Made by a program: the position numbers and the translations under genes. Below are positions 1 to 8,825 of a stretch of DNA of 64,000 nt, one piece after another. Within the stretch, counting starts at the first letter, position 1, and the number at the start of each line of letters is the position of its first letter. This DNA is from Streptomyces sp. NBC_01460 (GTDB lineage: Bacteria; Actinomycetota; Actinomycetes; Streptomycetales; Streptomycetaceae), in NCBI RefSeq assembly GCF_036227405.1, contig NZ_CP109473.1:2852001-2916000 (forward strand). Direction: 5' to 3'. The notes under the pieces were generated by a model. That model ran no database searches. It worked only from the letters and a program-made list of their open reading frames with translations, and had not been told where the DNA came from.

Positions 1-120
1 GACGTCGCATTCGTCCCACGGTTTGACGGTGGAGTTCAGCTCACCGCCGACGTACTGGATGGGCTTCTGCACATGCGGGAGCAGAGCTTCGAGCTGCGGG
101 AAGACCGACTCGGCAGACAT
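1..120 (-). CDS. B12-binding/radical SAM protein, TIGR03960 family (5' end only)
   Basis: Only the first 40 codons lie in the window; the rest runs off the left edge. The ATG at 120 follows a GGTCCT-containing purine-rich stretch and opens with MSAESVFPQL, then a segment with PHVQKP, QYVGGELN and KPWDECD. I recognise this as the conserved N-terminus of the TIGR03960 family, proteins with a cobalamin-binding domain followed by a radical SAM core. In Streptomyces this gene usually sits next to rodA and a CYTH-CHAD gene, as here. The function of the family is not established; the related TIGR03936 protein is often fused or adjacent. Neither the iron-sulfur CxxxCxxC motif nor the B12 motif can be checked in this fragment. 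Confidence 0.82.
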   Translation of the reverse strand, partial: MSAESVFPQLEALLPHVQKPIQYVGGELNSTVKPWDECDV

Positions 121-170
121 CTGAGGACCTTCGTAGCTGGCAGGGGTGACCATCAAGCGTAACCCGGTGC

Positions 171-1697
171 TCAGCCTTCCAGTGCCGCGCGCGGTCCCGG
201 CCGCGACGCCCGCGCCCAGACCTCGGGCAGTTCGCGTTCCCGTGCCTGGGCCGCCGCCTCCTCGTGGCCGTACAGGAGTCCCCAGGTGAAGGCGGACTCC
301 CCGGCCCCGTGTGCCTGGACGGCCAGGGTGCGCAGGGCGTCCCGGGCGACGACGCTGTCCTGGTGGTCGCCGAGGACCGACTGGACCGACTTCATCCGTT
401 CGGCGAACCTCTTCGCCGGCTTGCCGAGGGCGGGCCTGGCGGCCTCGGCGGCGTAGCGGACGCGTTTGGCGGCCTTGCGCGCCTCGTGCATCGCCACGTC
501 ACGCTCCTCGCCCGGCCGCCGCTCCAGCGCGTGCCCGACGCGGCCGGCCAGGCGCCCGTAGTCCTTGAGCACGGCGCGGGGCAGGGCGTCCCGCGGTGCC
601 TCCGCGGCGGCGGGGAGCAGGGGCGGATCGGCGAGGAGGGCGTCCAGGGAGTCCAGCAGGGCCAGGTAGCGCTCCGCGTCGAGCACGGAGGCGACCCGCT
701 GCCGCGAATCGGTGCGCCGGGCCGCGAAGGCGAGCTCCAGCCGGGCGTCGACCGGGCCCAGGACCAGGCCGGCGGGCAGCCCGGCGACGTGGGAGCGGAG
801 CCGTGCGTCGAGGACTTCCCGGTCGCGGTCGGCCCCGAGCTCCGCGGCGAGCCACTTCAGCTCGGCGCGGAGGGGGTCGGTGACGGTCCGGTCGAGCAGC
901 CGGCGGTACGTCCTGAAGGCGCTGCGCAGCCGCCGGGTGGCGACGCGCATGCGGTGCACGCTGTCGGGCAGGTCGCGGCGCACGGCGGGGTCGAGCGTGA
1001 CGAGGGCGGCGACCTGGTGCCGTACGTAGGCGAGCACGTGGTCGCCCGCCGTGTGCGGGGAGGGCTGCTTCCTCGTCCGGCGCCGCTTCTCCGGGGCGGT
1101 CTGGGCGAGGGCCCTGGCGAGCTTGGACGGCGCCGCGGAGGGCCGGACGCCGGCCTTGCGCAGTCGCCGCTCGACGGCGCCGAGGACTGCCGGGTCGCCG
1201 TCGTCGGCCAGCTCGACCTCCATCTCGGTCCACGCGGAGGTGGTGCCGCGGCCTTCCTCGGTGAGGCGCTCCACGAGGACCTCGTCGATGCTCAGCTCGG
1301 CGAGCAGGGCGCCGTCCTCGTCGAGGAGGTGGTGGACGTCCCGCGAGGAGAGGATCCGCACGACGGGCACCACCGGTGCGTGCCGCACGCGGGAGCGGAG
1401 CAGTTCGGCGATGTCGGGCGGCAGGGCGTCGGCGAGCGGGGCCCGGATCTCGTCGCGTACGTCGGTGGAGACGGGGATCTTGAGATGCCAGCCGGCGTCG
1501 CCCCCGCCGGTCCTGCGGCGCAGGGTGAGGGAGTCCGCGGCCAGCCGGAAGTCCTCGGTGTCGTAGTAGACGGCGTCGAGCTCGGTGAGGCCCCGGTGGA
1601 CGACGGCCGACACCCCGGCCGCCCGGGTCAGGTCCGGCAGCCGTGTCTCGGGAGTCGCTTCGTACTTCCGCTCGACCTCGCGCGTGGAGTCCGCCAT
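171..1697 (-). CDS. CYTH and CHAD domain protein
   Basis: 508 residues. The N-terminal CYTH domain (about residues 5-205) carries the signature ExExK as E7-V-E9-R-K11 and further charged beta-strands typical of the triphosphate tunnel fold, which binds triphosphates or polyphosphate with divalent metal. The C-terminal CHAD domain (about 215-500) is helical and rich in conserved His and Arg/Lys (HRMRVATRRLR, HEARKAAKRVRYAAEA), the residues thought to bind polyphosphate. CHAD proteins are known to bind to polyphosphate granules; whether this one also hydrolyses a triphosphate is not shown. It lies 51 bp past rodA, behind that operon's terminator, so it is probably transcribed separately. ATG start at 1697. 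Confidence 0.92.
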   Translation of the reverse strand: MADSTREVERKYEATPETRLPDLTRAAGVSAVVHRGLTELDAVYYDTEDFRLAADSLTLRRRTGGGDAGWHLKIPVSTDVRDEIRAPLADALPPDIAELLRSRVRHAPVVPVVRILSSRDVHHLLDEDGALLAELSIDEVLVERLTEEGRGTTSAWTEMEVELADDGDPAVLGAVERRLRKAGVRPSAAPSKLARALAQTAPEKRRRTRKQPSPHTAGDHVLAYVRHQVAALVTLDPAVRRDLPDSVHRMRVATRRLRSAFRTYRRLLDRTVTDPLRAELKWLAAELGADRDREVLDARLRSHVAGLPAGLVLGPVDARLELAFAARRTDSRQRVASVLDAERYLALLDSLDALLADPPLLPAAAEAPRDALPRAVLKDYGRLAGRVGHALERRPGEERDVAMHEARKAAKRVRYAAEAARPALGKPAKRFAERMKSVQSVLGDHQDSVVARDALRTLAVQAHGAGESAFTWGLLYGHEEAAAQARERELPEVWARASRPGPRAALEG

Positions 1698-1708
1698 AGG
1701 ACGAATCT

Positions 1709-1740
1709 TTCCGCCCTGCGCGCGAACATGCAGGGCGGAA
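1709..1740 (-). terminator. Terminator after rodA
   Basis: A perfect 11-bp inverted repeat (1709-1719 with 1730-1740, arms TTCCGCCCTGC and its complement) with a 10-nt loop lies 9 nt past the rodA stop. It should end the mre-pbp2-rodA transcript before the CYTH-CHAD gene. Confidence 0.75.
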
Positions 1741-1748
1741 GGAATCGG

Positions 1749-2942
1749 TCAGGCCGACATCGGCCTCTGGACCTTGATCGACTGGAGCAGTCCGATCGCC
1801 ACCCAGACGGCGAACATGGACGAGCCCCCGTACGAGACGAACGGCAGCGGGAGCCCGGCCACCGGCATGATCCCGAGTGTCATCCCGATGTTCTCGAAGG
1901 ACTGGAAGGCGAACCAGGCGATGATGCCGGCGGCCACGACCGTGCCGTACAGCTCGGTCGTGCCCCTGGCGATCCGGCAGGCGCGCCACAGGACGACGCC
2001 GAGCAGGACGATGATCAGTCCGGCCCCCAGGAAGCCGAGCTCCTCGCCCGCGACGGTGAAGACGAAGTCGGTCTGCTGTTCGGGCACGAACTGCCCCGTC
2101 GTCTGGGAACCGTTGAAGAGCCCGGTGCCCGTGAGTCCGCCGGAGCCGATGGCGATGCGGGCCTGGTTGGTGTTGTAGCCGACGCCGGCCGGGTCGAGCG
2201 CCGGGTTGGCGAAGGCAGCGAAGCGGGCGATCTGGTAGTCGTCGAGGACCCCGAGCTGCCACACGGCGAGAGCACCCGCGGTGCCCGCCCCGAGGAGCCC
2301 GAAGATCCAGCGGTTGGACGCCCCGGAGGCCAGCAGCACGCCGAGCACGATGACGGCCATGACCATGACGGAGCCGAGGTCGGGCATCAGCATGACGATC
2401 GCCATCGGGATGACGGCCACCCCGAGGGCCTTGGCGACGGTCCGGTGGTCGGGATGCTGCTGGTCGCCGGCGTCGACGCGGGCGGCGAGCAGCATCGCCA
2501 TGCCGAGGATGATCGTGATCTTGGTGAACTCGGACGGCTGGAGCGAGAACCCGCCGGGCAGGAGGATCCAGGCGTGCGCGCCGTTGACGGTCGCACCCAG
2601 CGGGGTGAGGACCGCGAGGACGAGCACGACCGAGATGCCGTAGAGGACCGGTACCGCTCCCCTCAGCGTCCGGTGACCGAGCCAGATCGTGCCGATCATC
2701 AGCGCGAAGCCGATGCCGGTGTTGAGAGCGTGCCGGAAGAGGAAGAAGTACGGGTCGCCGTGGGTGAGGGAGTCCCGGCCCCGGGTCGCCGACCAGACCA
2801 GGAGCGAGCCGACGAAGGACAGCGCGACGGCCGATCCGAGCAGGGGCCAGTCCAGCCGCCGCACGACGGAGTCGCGGGCGGTGAGCCTCACCCAGAGGGA
2901 GCGGTCCTCGGGGCCGTAGCGCGAGACGGAGAATCCGGCCAT
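1749..2942 (-). CDS. rodA: RodA/FtsW-family (SEDS) peptidoglycan glycosyltransferase
   Basis: 397 residues with about ten hydrophobic membrane segments. SEDS hallmarks are visible: the region around residues 130-150 with NGAHAWILLPGG, QPSEFTK, then PDLG, and the C-terminal LPFVSYGGSS. SEDS proteins polymerise lipid II into glycan strands in partnership with a class B PBP. The ATG overlaps the stop of the upstream pbp2 by one base (TGATG), so translation is coupled and the two partners are made together. This is the last gene of the mre operon and corresponds to S. coelicolor sfr/rodA. It is expected to act in spore-wall and lateral-wall synthesis in Streptomyces, where growth itself is polar. 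Confidence 0.95.
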   Translation of the reverse strand: MAGFSVSRYGPEDRSLWVRLTARDSVVRRLDWPLLGSAVALSFVGSLLVWSATRGRDSLTHGDPYFFLFRHALNTGIGFALMIGTIWLGHRTLRGAVPVLYGISVVLVLAVLTPLGATVNGAHAWILLPGGFSLQPSEFTKITIILGMAMLLAARVDAGDQQHPDHRTVAKALGVAVIPMAIVMLMPDLGSVMVMAVIVLGVLLASGASNRWIFGLLGAGTAGALAVWQLGVLDDYQIARFAAFANPALDPAGVGYNTNQARIAIGSGGLTGTGLFNGSQTTGQFVPEQQTDFVFTVAGEELGFLGAGLIIVLLGVVLWRACRIARGTTELYGTVVAAGIIAWFAFQSFENIGMTLGIMPVAGLPLPFVSYGGSSMFAVWVAIGLLQSIKVQRPMSA

Positions 2943-5116
2943 CAGTCACGCCTCCCGACGGTCGCCGGCAGGGCACCCGCGAGAGCCTGCGTGCCGTCGT
3001 CGACGGGCGCGGGGACGTACGGCCTGATCTTGGGCGACTCGATCTGTCCGTCCGGCTTGATCTTGGGCAGGGTCTTCTGCGGCGTGGGCAGCAGCGCCTT
3101 CTTGAGGTTCTGCTTGCCGCCGGCGTCGAGCCCGTAGAGCGCGTTGTAGATGTTGCGCACGGCGGGACCGGAGGCACCGGAACCCGTACCACCCTGGGAG
3201 ATCGTCATGACGATCGAGTAGTCCTTGGTGTACGTGGCGAACCAGGAGGTCGTCTGCTTGCCGTAGACCTCGGCCGTGCCCGTCTTGGCGTGCATCGGGA
3301 TCTTGTCCTGGGGCCATCCGCCGAACCGCCAGGCGGCGCTGCCCCGGGTCGCGACTCCCGCGAGGGCTTCGTCTATCTCGTCGCGGGTGTCTCCCTTGAA
3401 GGGCAGCTTCCCGTGCGCCTGGGGTGCGATCTCCTGGACGGTCCTGCCGTCACCGCTGACGACCGCCTTGCCGACGGTCGGGTCGTACAGGGTGCCGCCG
3501 TTGGAGATCGCGGAGTAGATGGTCGCCATCTGGATCGGGGTGACGAGCGTGTCGCCCTGCCCGATGGAGTAGTTGACCGAGTCACCGGCGCGCATCTTGT
3601 AGCCCTCGAGGCAGCCCTCGTACGCGATCTTCTCGACGTACGTGCCGTCCTTCTTGCCCTGCTTGCACCACGAGGTCTTGTTGGCGTCGTAGAAGCTCTG
3701 CTTCCACTGGCGGTCGGGGACGCGGCCGGGGACCTCGTTGGGGAGGTCGATGCCGGTCTCCTTGCCGAGGCCGAACTGGTGGGCCGTCCTGTAGAACCAG
3801 TCCGACGGGGTCTTCTTCGGCTTGTTGCCGCCGTCCTTCGCCCACTCCTTGTGCGCCAGGCCGTAGTAGACGGTGTCGCAGGAGACCTCGAGGGCACGGC
3901 CGATGCTGATGCTGCCGTAGCCCTGGGACTCGAAGTTCTTGAAGGTCTGGCCGCCGATGGAGTACGAGCTGGGGCACGGGTAGTTGCCGTCGAACGGGTA
4001 CCCGGCGTTGACCGCCGCCGTCGAGGAGATGACCTTGAAGATGGAGCCGGGGGCCGCGGTGCCCTGGATGGCCCGGTTCAGCAGCGGGAAGTTGGACTTC
4101 TTGCCGGTGAGCTTGGCGTAGTCCTTGGCGGAGATGCCGCCGATCCAGGCGTTCGGGTCGTACGTCGGCAGGGACGCCATGGACACGATCCGGCCGGTCT
4201 TGGCCTCCATGACGACGACGGCGCCGGAGTCGGCCTTGTACAGCTCGTTGGTGTTGCGGTCCATCTCCTTGCGGGCGGTCTCCATGGCCTTGTTCAGCTC
4301 GTACTCGGCCACGGCCTGGACCCGGGCGTCGATGGAGGTGACCACGCTGGACCCGGGCTCCGCCTCGTCGTTCTGTGCCTGGCCGATGACACGGCCGAGG
4401 TTGTCGACCTCGTAGCGGGTGACGCCGGCCTTGCCGCGGAGTTCCTTGTCGTACGTGCGCTCCAGGCCGGAGCGGCCGACCTGGTCGGAGCGGAGGTAGG
4501 GCGAGTCGGTGTCCTGGGCCTTGGTGACCTCTTCGTCGGTGACCGGCGAGAGGTAACCGAGGACCTGGGCGGTGTTGGCCTTGCCCGGTGCGGCGTAGCG
4601 GCGTACGGCGGTGGGTTCGGCGGTGATGCCGGGGAAGTCCTCGGCACGCTCACGGATCGTGAGGGCCTGCTGGGTGGTGGCCTCGTCGGTGACGGGGATC
4701 GGCTGGTAGGGCGAGCCGTTCCAGCAGGGCTGCGGGGTCTTGGCGTCGCAGAGCCGGACCTTGTCCCGCACGTCCTCGGGCTTCATGTCGAGCACGTCGG
4801 CGAGCCGGGTGAGGACGGCGACCCCGTCGTCCTTCATCTTCATCAGCTCGGTGCGGCTCGCGGAGACCACGAGGCGGGTCTCGTTGTCCGCGAGCGGGAC
4901 GCCCCGCGCGTCGAGGATGGCCCCCCGGACGGCGGGCTGCACGACCTGCTGGACGTGGTTGTTCTTCGCCTCGTCGGTGTACTCCTGCCCGTTGCGGATC
5001 TGGAGGTACCAGAGCCGGCCGCCGAGCGTCAGGAGCAGGGAGAAGACGAGGACCTGGATGACGACGAGACGGATCTGGACCCGCGGGGTCCGTCCGGTCT
5101 CCGGAATGTTGCTCAC
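2942..5116 (-). CDS. mrdA: Class B penicillin-binding protein 2
   Basis: 724 residues, GTG start at 5116. There is a short cytoplasmic N-terminus, one membrane helix at about residues 15-35 (VVIQVLVFSLLLTLGG) and a PBP dimerisation region up to about 300. The C-terminal transpeptidase domain has SxxK as GSIFK (around residue 357), SxN as SVN within GDSVNYSIGQG, and KTG as HAKTGTAE. It crosslinks peptidoglycan outside the membrane and works with the coupled SEDS protein RodA. It follows mreD at a 79-bp gap, so it belongs to the mre operon. The domain order is the normal one for PBP2 in Streptomyces (SCO2608-like). Nothing suggests truncation. Confidence 0.95.
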   Translation of the reverse strand: MSNIPETGRTPRVQIRLVVIQVLVFSLLLTLGGRLWYLQIRNGQEYTDEAKNNHVQQVVQPAVRGAILDARGVPLADNETRLVVSASRTELMKMKDDGVAVLTRLADVLDMKPEDVRDKVRLCDAKTPQPCWNGSPYQPIPVTDEATTQQALTIRERAEDFPGITAEPTAVRRYAAPGKANTAQVLGYLSPVTDEEVTKAQDTDSPYLRSDQVGRSGLERTYDKELRGKAGVTRYEVDNLGRVIGQAQNDEAEPGSSVVTSIDARVQAVAEYELNKAMETARKEMDRNTNELYKADSGAVVVMEAKTGRIVSMASLPTYDPNAWIGGISAKDYAKLTGKKSNFPLLNRAIQGTAAPGSIFKVISSTAAVNAGYPFDGNYPCPSSYSIGGQTFKNFESQGYGSISIGRALEVSCDTVYYGLAHKEWAKDGGNKPKKTPSDWFYRTAHQFGLGKETGIDLPNEVPGRVPDRQWKQSFYDANKTSWCKQGKKDGTYVEKIAYEGCLEGYKMRAGDSVNYSIGQGDTLVTPIQMATIYSAISNGGTLYDPTVGKAVVSGDGRTVQEIAPQAHGKLPFKGDTRDEIDEALAGVATRGSAAWRFGGWPQDKIPMHAKTGTAEVYGKQTTSWFATYTKDYSIVMTISQGGTGSGASGPAVRNIYNALYGLDAGGKQNLKKALLPTPQKTLPKIKPDGQIESPKIRPYVPAPVDDGTQALAGALPATVGRRD

Positions 5117-5195
5117 GGTGCGCCCCCGGTGGTGGTGGGTCGGCCGGGGGTGCGGGGGTTGCTGCCCCCGGTGCCCGCCCGGTGCCGGTACGGCC

Positions 5196-5858
5196 TCACA
5201 GTCGCTTGACCCCCTTGATCCTTCCCGCGCGCGAGGCGCGGCTGCGGGCCGCCCTCAGGCGCATCCCGCCGCGCTGGTCGCCGATCCGCAGCCCGGTGCC
5301 CGAGGCCAGCCAGCCCGCGGCGACGTCACCGCTGCCGGAGCTGTCGGCGACCGGGTCGTTCACCGTGCGTCTGGCGAGCGCCATGATCAGCGGAACGGTG
5401 AACGGCGCGAGCAGCAGGTCGTACACCGCGGCGGTGAACAGCAGGCTGCCCAGGCCCACGTGACGGGCCGCCGTGTCGTTGACGAGGGCGCCGACACCGG
5501 CGTACAGCAGGGTCGACCCGAGGGCCGCCGCGACGACGAAGGCCATCGGGGTGAAGGCCGACTTGAGCTGGCCGTTCTCGGGGCGGGCCATTCCGGCGAG
5601 GTAGCCGATGACGCAGAGCACCAGGGCGTAGCGCCCGGCCGCGTGGTCCGCGGGCGGTGCGAGGTCGGCGAGGAGGCCCGCGCCGAATCCGATGAGGGCG
5701 CCGCTGACCGGCCCGTACACGAAGGCGAGTCCGAGGACGACGAGGAGCAGCAGGTCGGGGGTGGCGCCGGGGAGCTGGAGCCGGGCGAGGACGGAGACCT
5801 GGATGACGAGGGCGACCACGACCAGGGCGACGGAGAGCAGAGTCCTGTTCAAGCGCAT
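5196..5858 (-). CDS. mreD: Rod shape-determining membrane protein MreD
   Basis: 220 residues. Five to six hydrophobic helices fill residues 5-165, followed by a basic cytoplasmic tail rich in Arg (RAARSRASRAGRIK). The fold and place right after mreC (11-bp gap) identify it despite the low conservation of MreD. It links MreC and the wall synthases in the membrane. The C-terminal extension of about 50 residues beyond the last helix is longer than in enterobacterial MreD and is typical of streptomycetes. The Shine-Dalgarno sequence is weak, so translation probably depends on ribosomes finishing mreC. Confidence 0.9.
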   Translation of the reverse strand: MRLNRTLLSVALVVVALVIQVSVLARLQLPGATPDLLLLVVLGLAFVYGPVSGALIGFGAGLLADLAPPADHAAGRYALVLCVIGYLAGMARPENGQLKSAFTPMAFVVAAALGSTLLYAGVGALVNDTAARHVGLGSLLFTAAVYDLLLAPFTVPLIMALARRTVNDPVADSSGSGDVAAGWLASGTGLRIGDQRGGMRLRAARSRASRAGRIKGVKRL

Positions 5859-5869
5859 GGGGATCAGCT

Positions 5870-6916
5870 CTATTCCTGCTCGTTCGCCGCGTCACCGGCG
5901 GCCGGGTCGGGGCTGCCGGAGGCGCCGGCCGAGGCGGACGCGTCGGGCTTCTCGTTGATGTTCCCGACGACCTTTCCGCTGCCGTCGACGAGGTCGCCGT
6001 TCGGCTGGACGGTGACGGTGACGGTCGGGGTGGGCTTGGGCTTCTCCGGCTTCTTGGGCTGCTTCGGCAGCACCATGTCGCGGGGGTCCTCACGGGGCGC
6101 CTGGACGACGATGCCCACGATGTCGAGCTTGGTGAAGCCGACGAACGGCTCGACGTAGACGGTCCGGGTCAGGTCACCCCCGGACGGGTCCACGCGCACG
6201 ACCTGGCCGACCGGCACGCCGGGCACGAAGGGCTTGTCCTTGCTGGAGCCGAAGGTGACGAGCCGGTCGCCCTTCTTCACCTCGGCCTTGCCGTTGAGGA
6301 ACTGGACCGAGAGCGGCCGGGAGCCCTGCCCGGTGGCGAAGCCGAGCTCGTCGGTCTTCTCCAGCCGGGTGCCGACGGTGAAGTCGGGATCGTTGGCCAG
6401 CAGGACGGTCGCGGTGTTCGGGCCGACGGTCGTGACCCTGCCGACGAGCCCTTCGCCGTTCAGTACGGTCATGTCGCGCGTGAGGCCGTCGGCGGCCCCG
6501 GCGTCGATGGTGATGGTCCAGGAGAAGCCCTGGGCCGCTCCTATGGCGATGACCTCGGCGGCCTTGATGCCGTACTGGCCGGCCCCCGCGCTCTTCAGCA
6601 TGGTGTCGAGCTGACGGACCTTGCTGGCGTTGCGGTCGTCGCTGCCGAGCTTCGTCTTCAGCGTGGCGTTCTCGTGCTCCAGGGCCGCGATCCGGTCGTG
6701 CCGGTCACCGGAGTCCCGTACGGCGCCGATGGCGTTGCCCACCGGGTCCACCGCCGCGGAGACGCCGTTCTCGACCGGTCCGAAGACCGTGGCTGCGGCC
6801 TGCCGGGCTCCGTCGACCGGAGACTCCTCGCCACCGCGGATATCCACCGTGATCAGGGCGAATGCGATGGCGATCAGCAGCACCAGGAGCAGCCGGCTCT
6901 CTCGTGTGTCCCTCAC
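5870..6916 (-). CDS. mreC: Rod shape-determining protein MreC
   Basis: 348 residues from a GTG at 6916 (VRDTRESRLLL); the open frame continues upstream but that part has no MreC character. One membrane helix lies at residues 8-24 (LLLVLLIAIAFALITVD). A coiled-coil segment follows at about 65-100 (RIAALEHENATLKTKL), then the beta-rich MreC domain (about 115-285). The tail is rich in Pro, Lys and Glu (PKKPEKPKPTPTVTV) and low in complexity. MreC forms a periplasm-side scaffold around PBP2. It starts 97 bp after the mreB stop, across a strong hairpin, so its expression may depend on readthrough. Confidence 0.93.
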   Translation of the reverse strand: MRDTRESRLLLVLLIAIAFALITVDIRGGEESPVDGARQAAATVFGPVENGVSAAVDPVGNAIGAVRDSGDRHDRIAALEHENATLKTKLGSDDRNASKVRQLDTMLKSAGAGQYGIKAAEVIAIGAAQGFSWTITIDAGAADGLTRDMTVLNGEGLVGRVTTVGPNTATVLLANDPDFTVGTRLEKTDELGFATGQGSRPLSVQFLNGKAEVKKGDRLVTFGSSKDKPFVPGVPVGQVVRVDPSGGDLTRTVYVEPFVGFTKLDIVGIVVQAPREDPRDMVLPKQPKKPEKPKPTPTVTVTVQPNGDLVDGSGKVVGNINEKPDASASAGASGSPDPAAGDAANEQE

Positions 6917-6967
6917 GTGCGGCGGCCGTGCCTTCCTCGTCGGAATGTTCGTGCCTGTATACCAACA

Positions 6968-7004
6968 TTCCGCCGTACGGGACGGCAGTGCCCGTACGGC
7001 GGAA
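6968..7004 (-). terminator. Hairpin between mreB and mreC (attenuating terminator)
   Basis: A perfect 14-bp inverted repeat (6968-6981 with 6991-7004) with a 9-nt loop lies 9 nt past the mreB stop and ahead of mreC. Its position predicts that most mreB transcripts end here and only some continue into mreC-mreD-pbp2-rodA. Confidence 0.7.
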
Positions 7005-7013
7005 CAGCGTGTT

Positions 7014-8033
7014 CTAGCGTCGGGGCTGGGCGTCCAGCACCTGCTGGAGCGCCTCGAACTCCTCGACGCACTTGCCGGATCCGAGCGCCACCGAGTCCAG
7101 CGGGTCCTCGGCGATGTGGATCGGCATGCCCGTCTCGTGACGGAGCCGCTCGTCGAGTCCGCGCAGGAGCGCGCCGCCGCCGGTGAGGACGATGCCGCGG
7201 TCCATGACGTCACCGGAGAGCTCCGGCGGGCACTTGTCGAGCGTCGTCTTCACGGCGTCGACGATCGCGTTGACCGGCTCCTCGATGGCCTTGCGGACCT
7301 CGGTCGCGGAGATGACCACGGTCTTGGGCAGGCCGGAGACGAGGTCGCGTCCGCGGATCTCGGTGTGCTCGTCCTTCTCCATCTCGAACGCGGAGCCGAT
7401 CGTGATCTTGATCTGTTCGGCGGTGCGCTCACCGAGGAGGAGGGAGTACTCCTTCTTGATGTGCTGGATGATCGCGTTGTCCAGCTCGTCGCCGGCGACC
7501 CGGATCGACTGGGCAGTGACGATTCCGCCGAGCGAGATCACGGCGACCTCGGTGGTGCCGCCACCGATGTCGACGACCATGTTCCCGGTGGCCTCGTGGA
7601 CCGGCAGGCCGGAGCCGATGGCCGCGGCCATGGGCTCCTCGATGATGTGCACCTGGCGCGCGCCGGCCTGCGTCGACGCCTCGATGACGGCGCGTCGCTC
7701 GACCCCTGTGATGCCGGAGGGCACACAGACGACGACCCGCGGGCGGGCCAGGTAGCGGCGCTTGTGGATCTTGAGGATGAAGTAGCGGAGCATGCGCTCC
7801 GTGATCTCGAAGTCGGCGATCACGCCGTCCTTCAGGGGCCGCACGGCAACGATGTTGCCCGGTGTGCGGCCGATCATCTTCTTTGCCTCGGCGCCGACCG
7901 CCAGGATTCCGCCGGTGTTGGTGTTGATGGCCACGACGGACGGCTCGTTCAGAACGATGCCGCGCCCCCTGACGTACACCAGCGTGTTGGCAGTCCCGAG
8001 GTCGATAGCCATGTCACGGCCGATGAACGACAT
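7014..8033 (-). CDS. mreB: Actin-like rod shape-determining protein MreB
   Basis: 339 residues. Actin-fold nucleotide-binding motifs are present: phosphate-1 ([11 protein letters not shown], near the N-terminus), the connect/phosphate-2 region ([17 protein letters not shown]) and the adenosine motif ([13 protein letters not shown]). In Streptomyces MreB acts mainly in the sporulation septum and spore wall. I choose the ATG at 8033 (MSFIGRD) because AAGGGGAA lies 4-11 bases before it. An in-frame ATG at 8054 would add MGNKGNS but has no good Shine-Dalgarno sequence. First gene of the wall operon; the ~290-bp upstream region is long and contains inverted repeats, consistent with several promoters. 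Confidence 0.95.
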   Translation of the reverse strand: MSFIGRDMAIDLGTANTLVYVRGRGIVLNEPSVVAINTNTGGILAVGAEAKKMIGRTPGNIVAVRPLKDGVIADFEITERMLRYFILKIHKRRYLARPRVVVCVPSGITGVERRAVIEASTQAGARQVHIIEEPMAAAIGSGLPVHEATGNMVVDIGGGTTEVAVISLGGIVTAQSIRVAGDELDNAIIQHIKKEYSLLLGERTAEQIKITIGSAFEMEKDEHTEIRGRDLVSGLPKTVVISATEVRKAIEEPVNAIVDAVKTTLDKCPPELSGDVMDRGIVLTGGGALLRGLDERLRHETGMPIHIAEDPLDSVALGSGKCVEEFEALQQVLDAQPRR

Positions 8034-8180
8034 TGAGTTCCCCTTGTTCCCCATGAGGATGCGTCGGGCCTTCCCAAGAAGCGAAGAATGGCTTGATTTG
8101 AGTAGGCGAGGGTTGGCGCTGCGGGCGTGGAAGCTTCCATCGTAGTGCCGTATGCGCGGACACAGCGCGAGGGTCCTTCG

Positions 8181-8217
8181 CCATGGCGAGCGGAACGGCT
8201 ACCCGTTCCACCCATGG
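8181..8217. promoter_or_regulatory. Nested inverted repeat upstream of mreB
   Basis: GGAACGG (8192-8198) and CCGTTCC (8203-8209) form a perfect 7-bp inverted repeat around CTAC, flanked by two copies of the self-complementary CCATGG (8181-8186 and 8212-8217). It sits about 150 bp upstream of the mreB start and could be an operator or a structured leader. No known regulator motif was recognised. Confidence 0.35.
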
Positions 8218-8268
8218 TGACGTTACGTCGGAGGGATGCGTTCCCGCGATACGTGACCCTATGCCGAA

Positions 8269-8294
8269 GGGCGACCGAATTACTTCGGTCGCCC
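8269..8294 (-). terminator. Terminator after ndk
   Basis: A perfect 11-bp stem (8269-8279 GGGCGACCGAA with 8284-8294) with tetraloop TTAC lies 32 nt past the ndk stop, in the gap before mreB. Confidence 0.8.
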
Positions 8295-8326
8295 CAGGTC
8301 ATGAGCGCTGATTGGCGGAGCCGAAG

Positions 8327-8740
8327 TCAGGAAAGTCCGGGAAAGAACAGCTTGAGTTCCCGCTCAGCGGACTCCTCGGAGTCCGAGGCGTGGATGAGGT
8401 TCTCCCGGGTGATCGACCCGAAGTCACCGCGGATCGAGCCGGGCGCGGCGGCGATCGGGTCGGTGGGACCGGCCAGCGCGCGGACGCCCTCGATCACCCG
8501 CTCGCCTTCGGCCACCAGGGCGACGACGGGGCCGGATGCCATGAACTCGACGAGCGGCTCGTAGAACGGGCGGCCCTGGTGCTCGCCGTAGTGCTGCTCC
8601 AGGGTCTCCTGGTCGAGCGTGCGCAGCTCCAGCGCGGTGATCGTCCAGCCGGCCTTGCGTTCGATGCGGCCGACGATCTCGCCGATCAGCCCACGCCGTA
8701 CGGCGTCGGGCTTGAGAAGGACGAGGGTGCGCTGAGTCAT
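8327..8740 (-). CDS. ndk: Nucleoside diphosphate kinase
   Basis: 137 residues, the usual compact NDK length. It transfers the gamma phosphate of ATP to NDPs through a phosphohistidine; here that is H117 in NLIHASDSEESAEREL, the family signature. The KPDAVRRGLIGEI segment near the N-terminus binds the nucleotide. ATG at 8740 follows AAGGAG at ideal spacing. It follows the DUF4233 gene after 85 bp and is closed by a hairpin. ndk lies next to folC and valS in many actinobacteria. Confidence 0.97.
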   Translation of the reverse strand: MTQRTLVLLKPDAVRRGLIGEIVGRIERKAGWTITALELRTLDQETLEQHYGEHQGRPFYEPLVEFMASGPVVALVAEGERVIEGVRALAGPTDPIAAAPGSIRGDFGSITRENLIHASDSEESAERELKLFFPGLS

Positions 8741-8825
8741 GTGCGGCTCCTTGCGGGCTTTCGGTGCGGGTGAGGGCGAGATTACAGGGGGACGCCGACG
8801 GCCTCACGGCCGGGCTTACACAGCG

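Noticed and set aside
264..3137. 957-codon plus-strand open frame over the CYTH-CHAD and rodA genes
   Set aside because: Antisense shadow caused by high G+C; low-complexity Gly/Arg/Asp/Val composition, no domain, and both minus-strand genes are well recognised.
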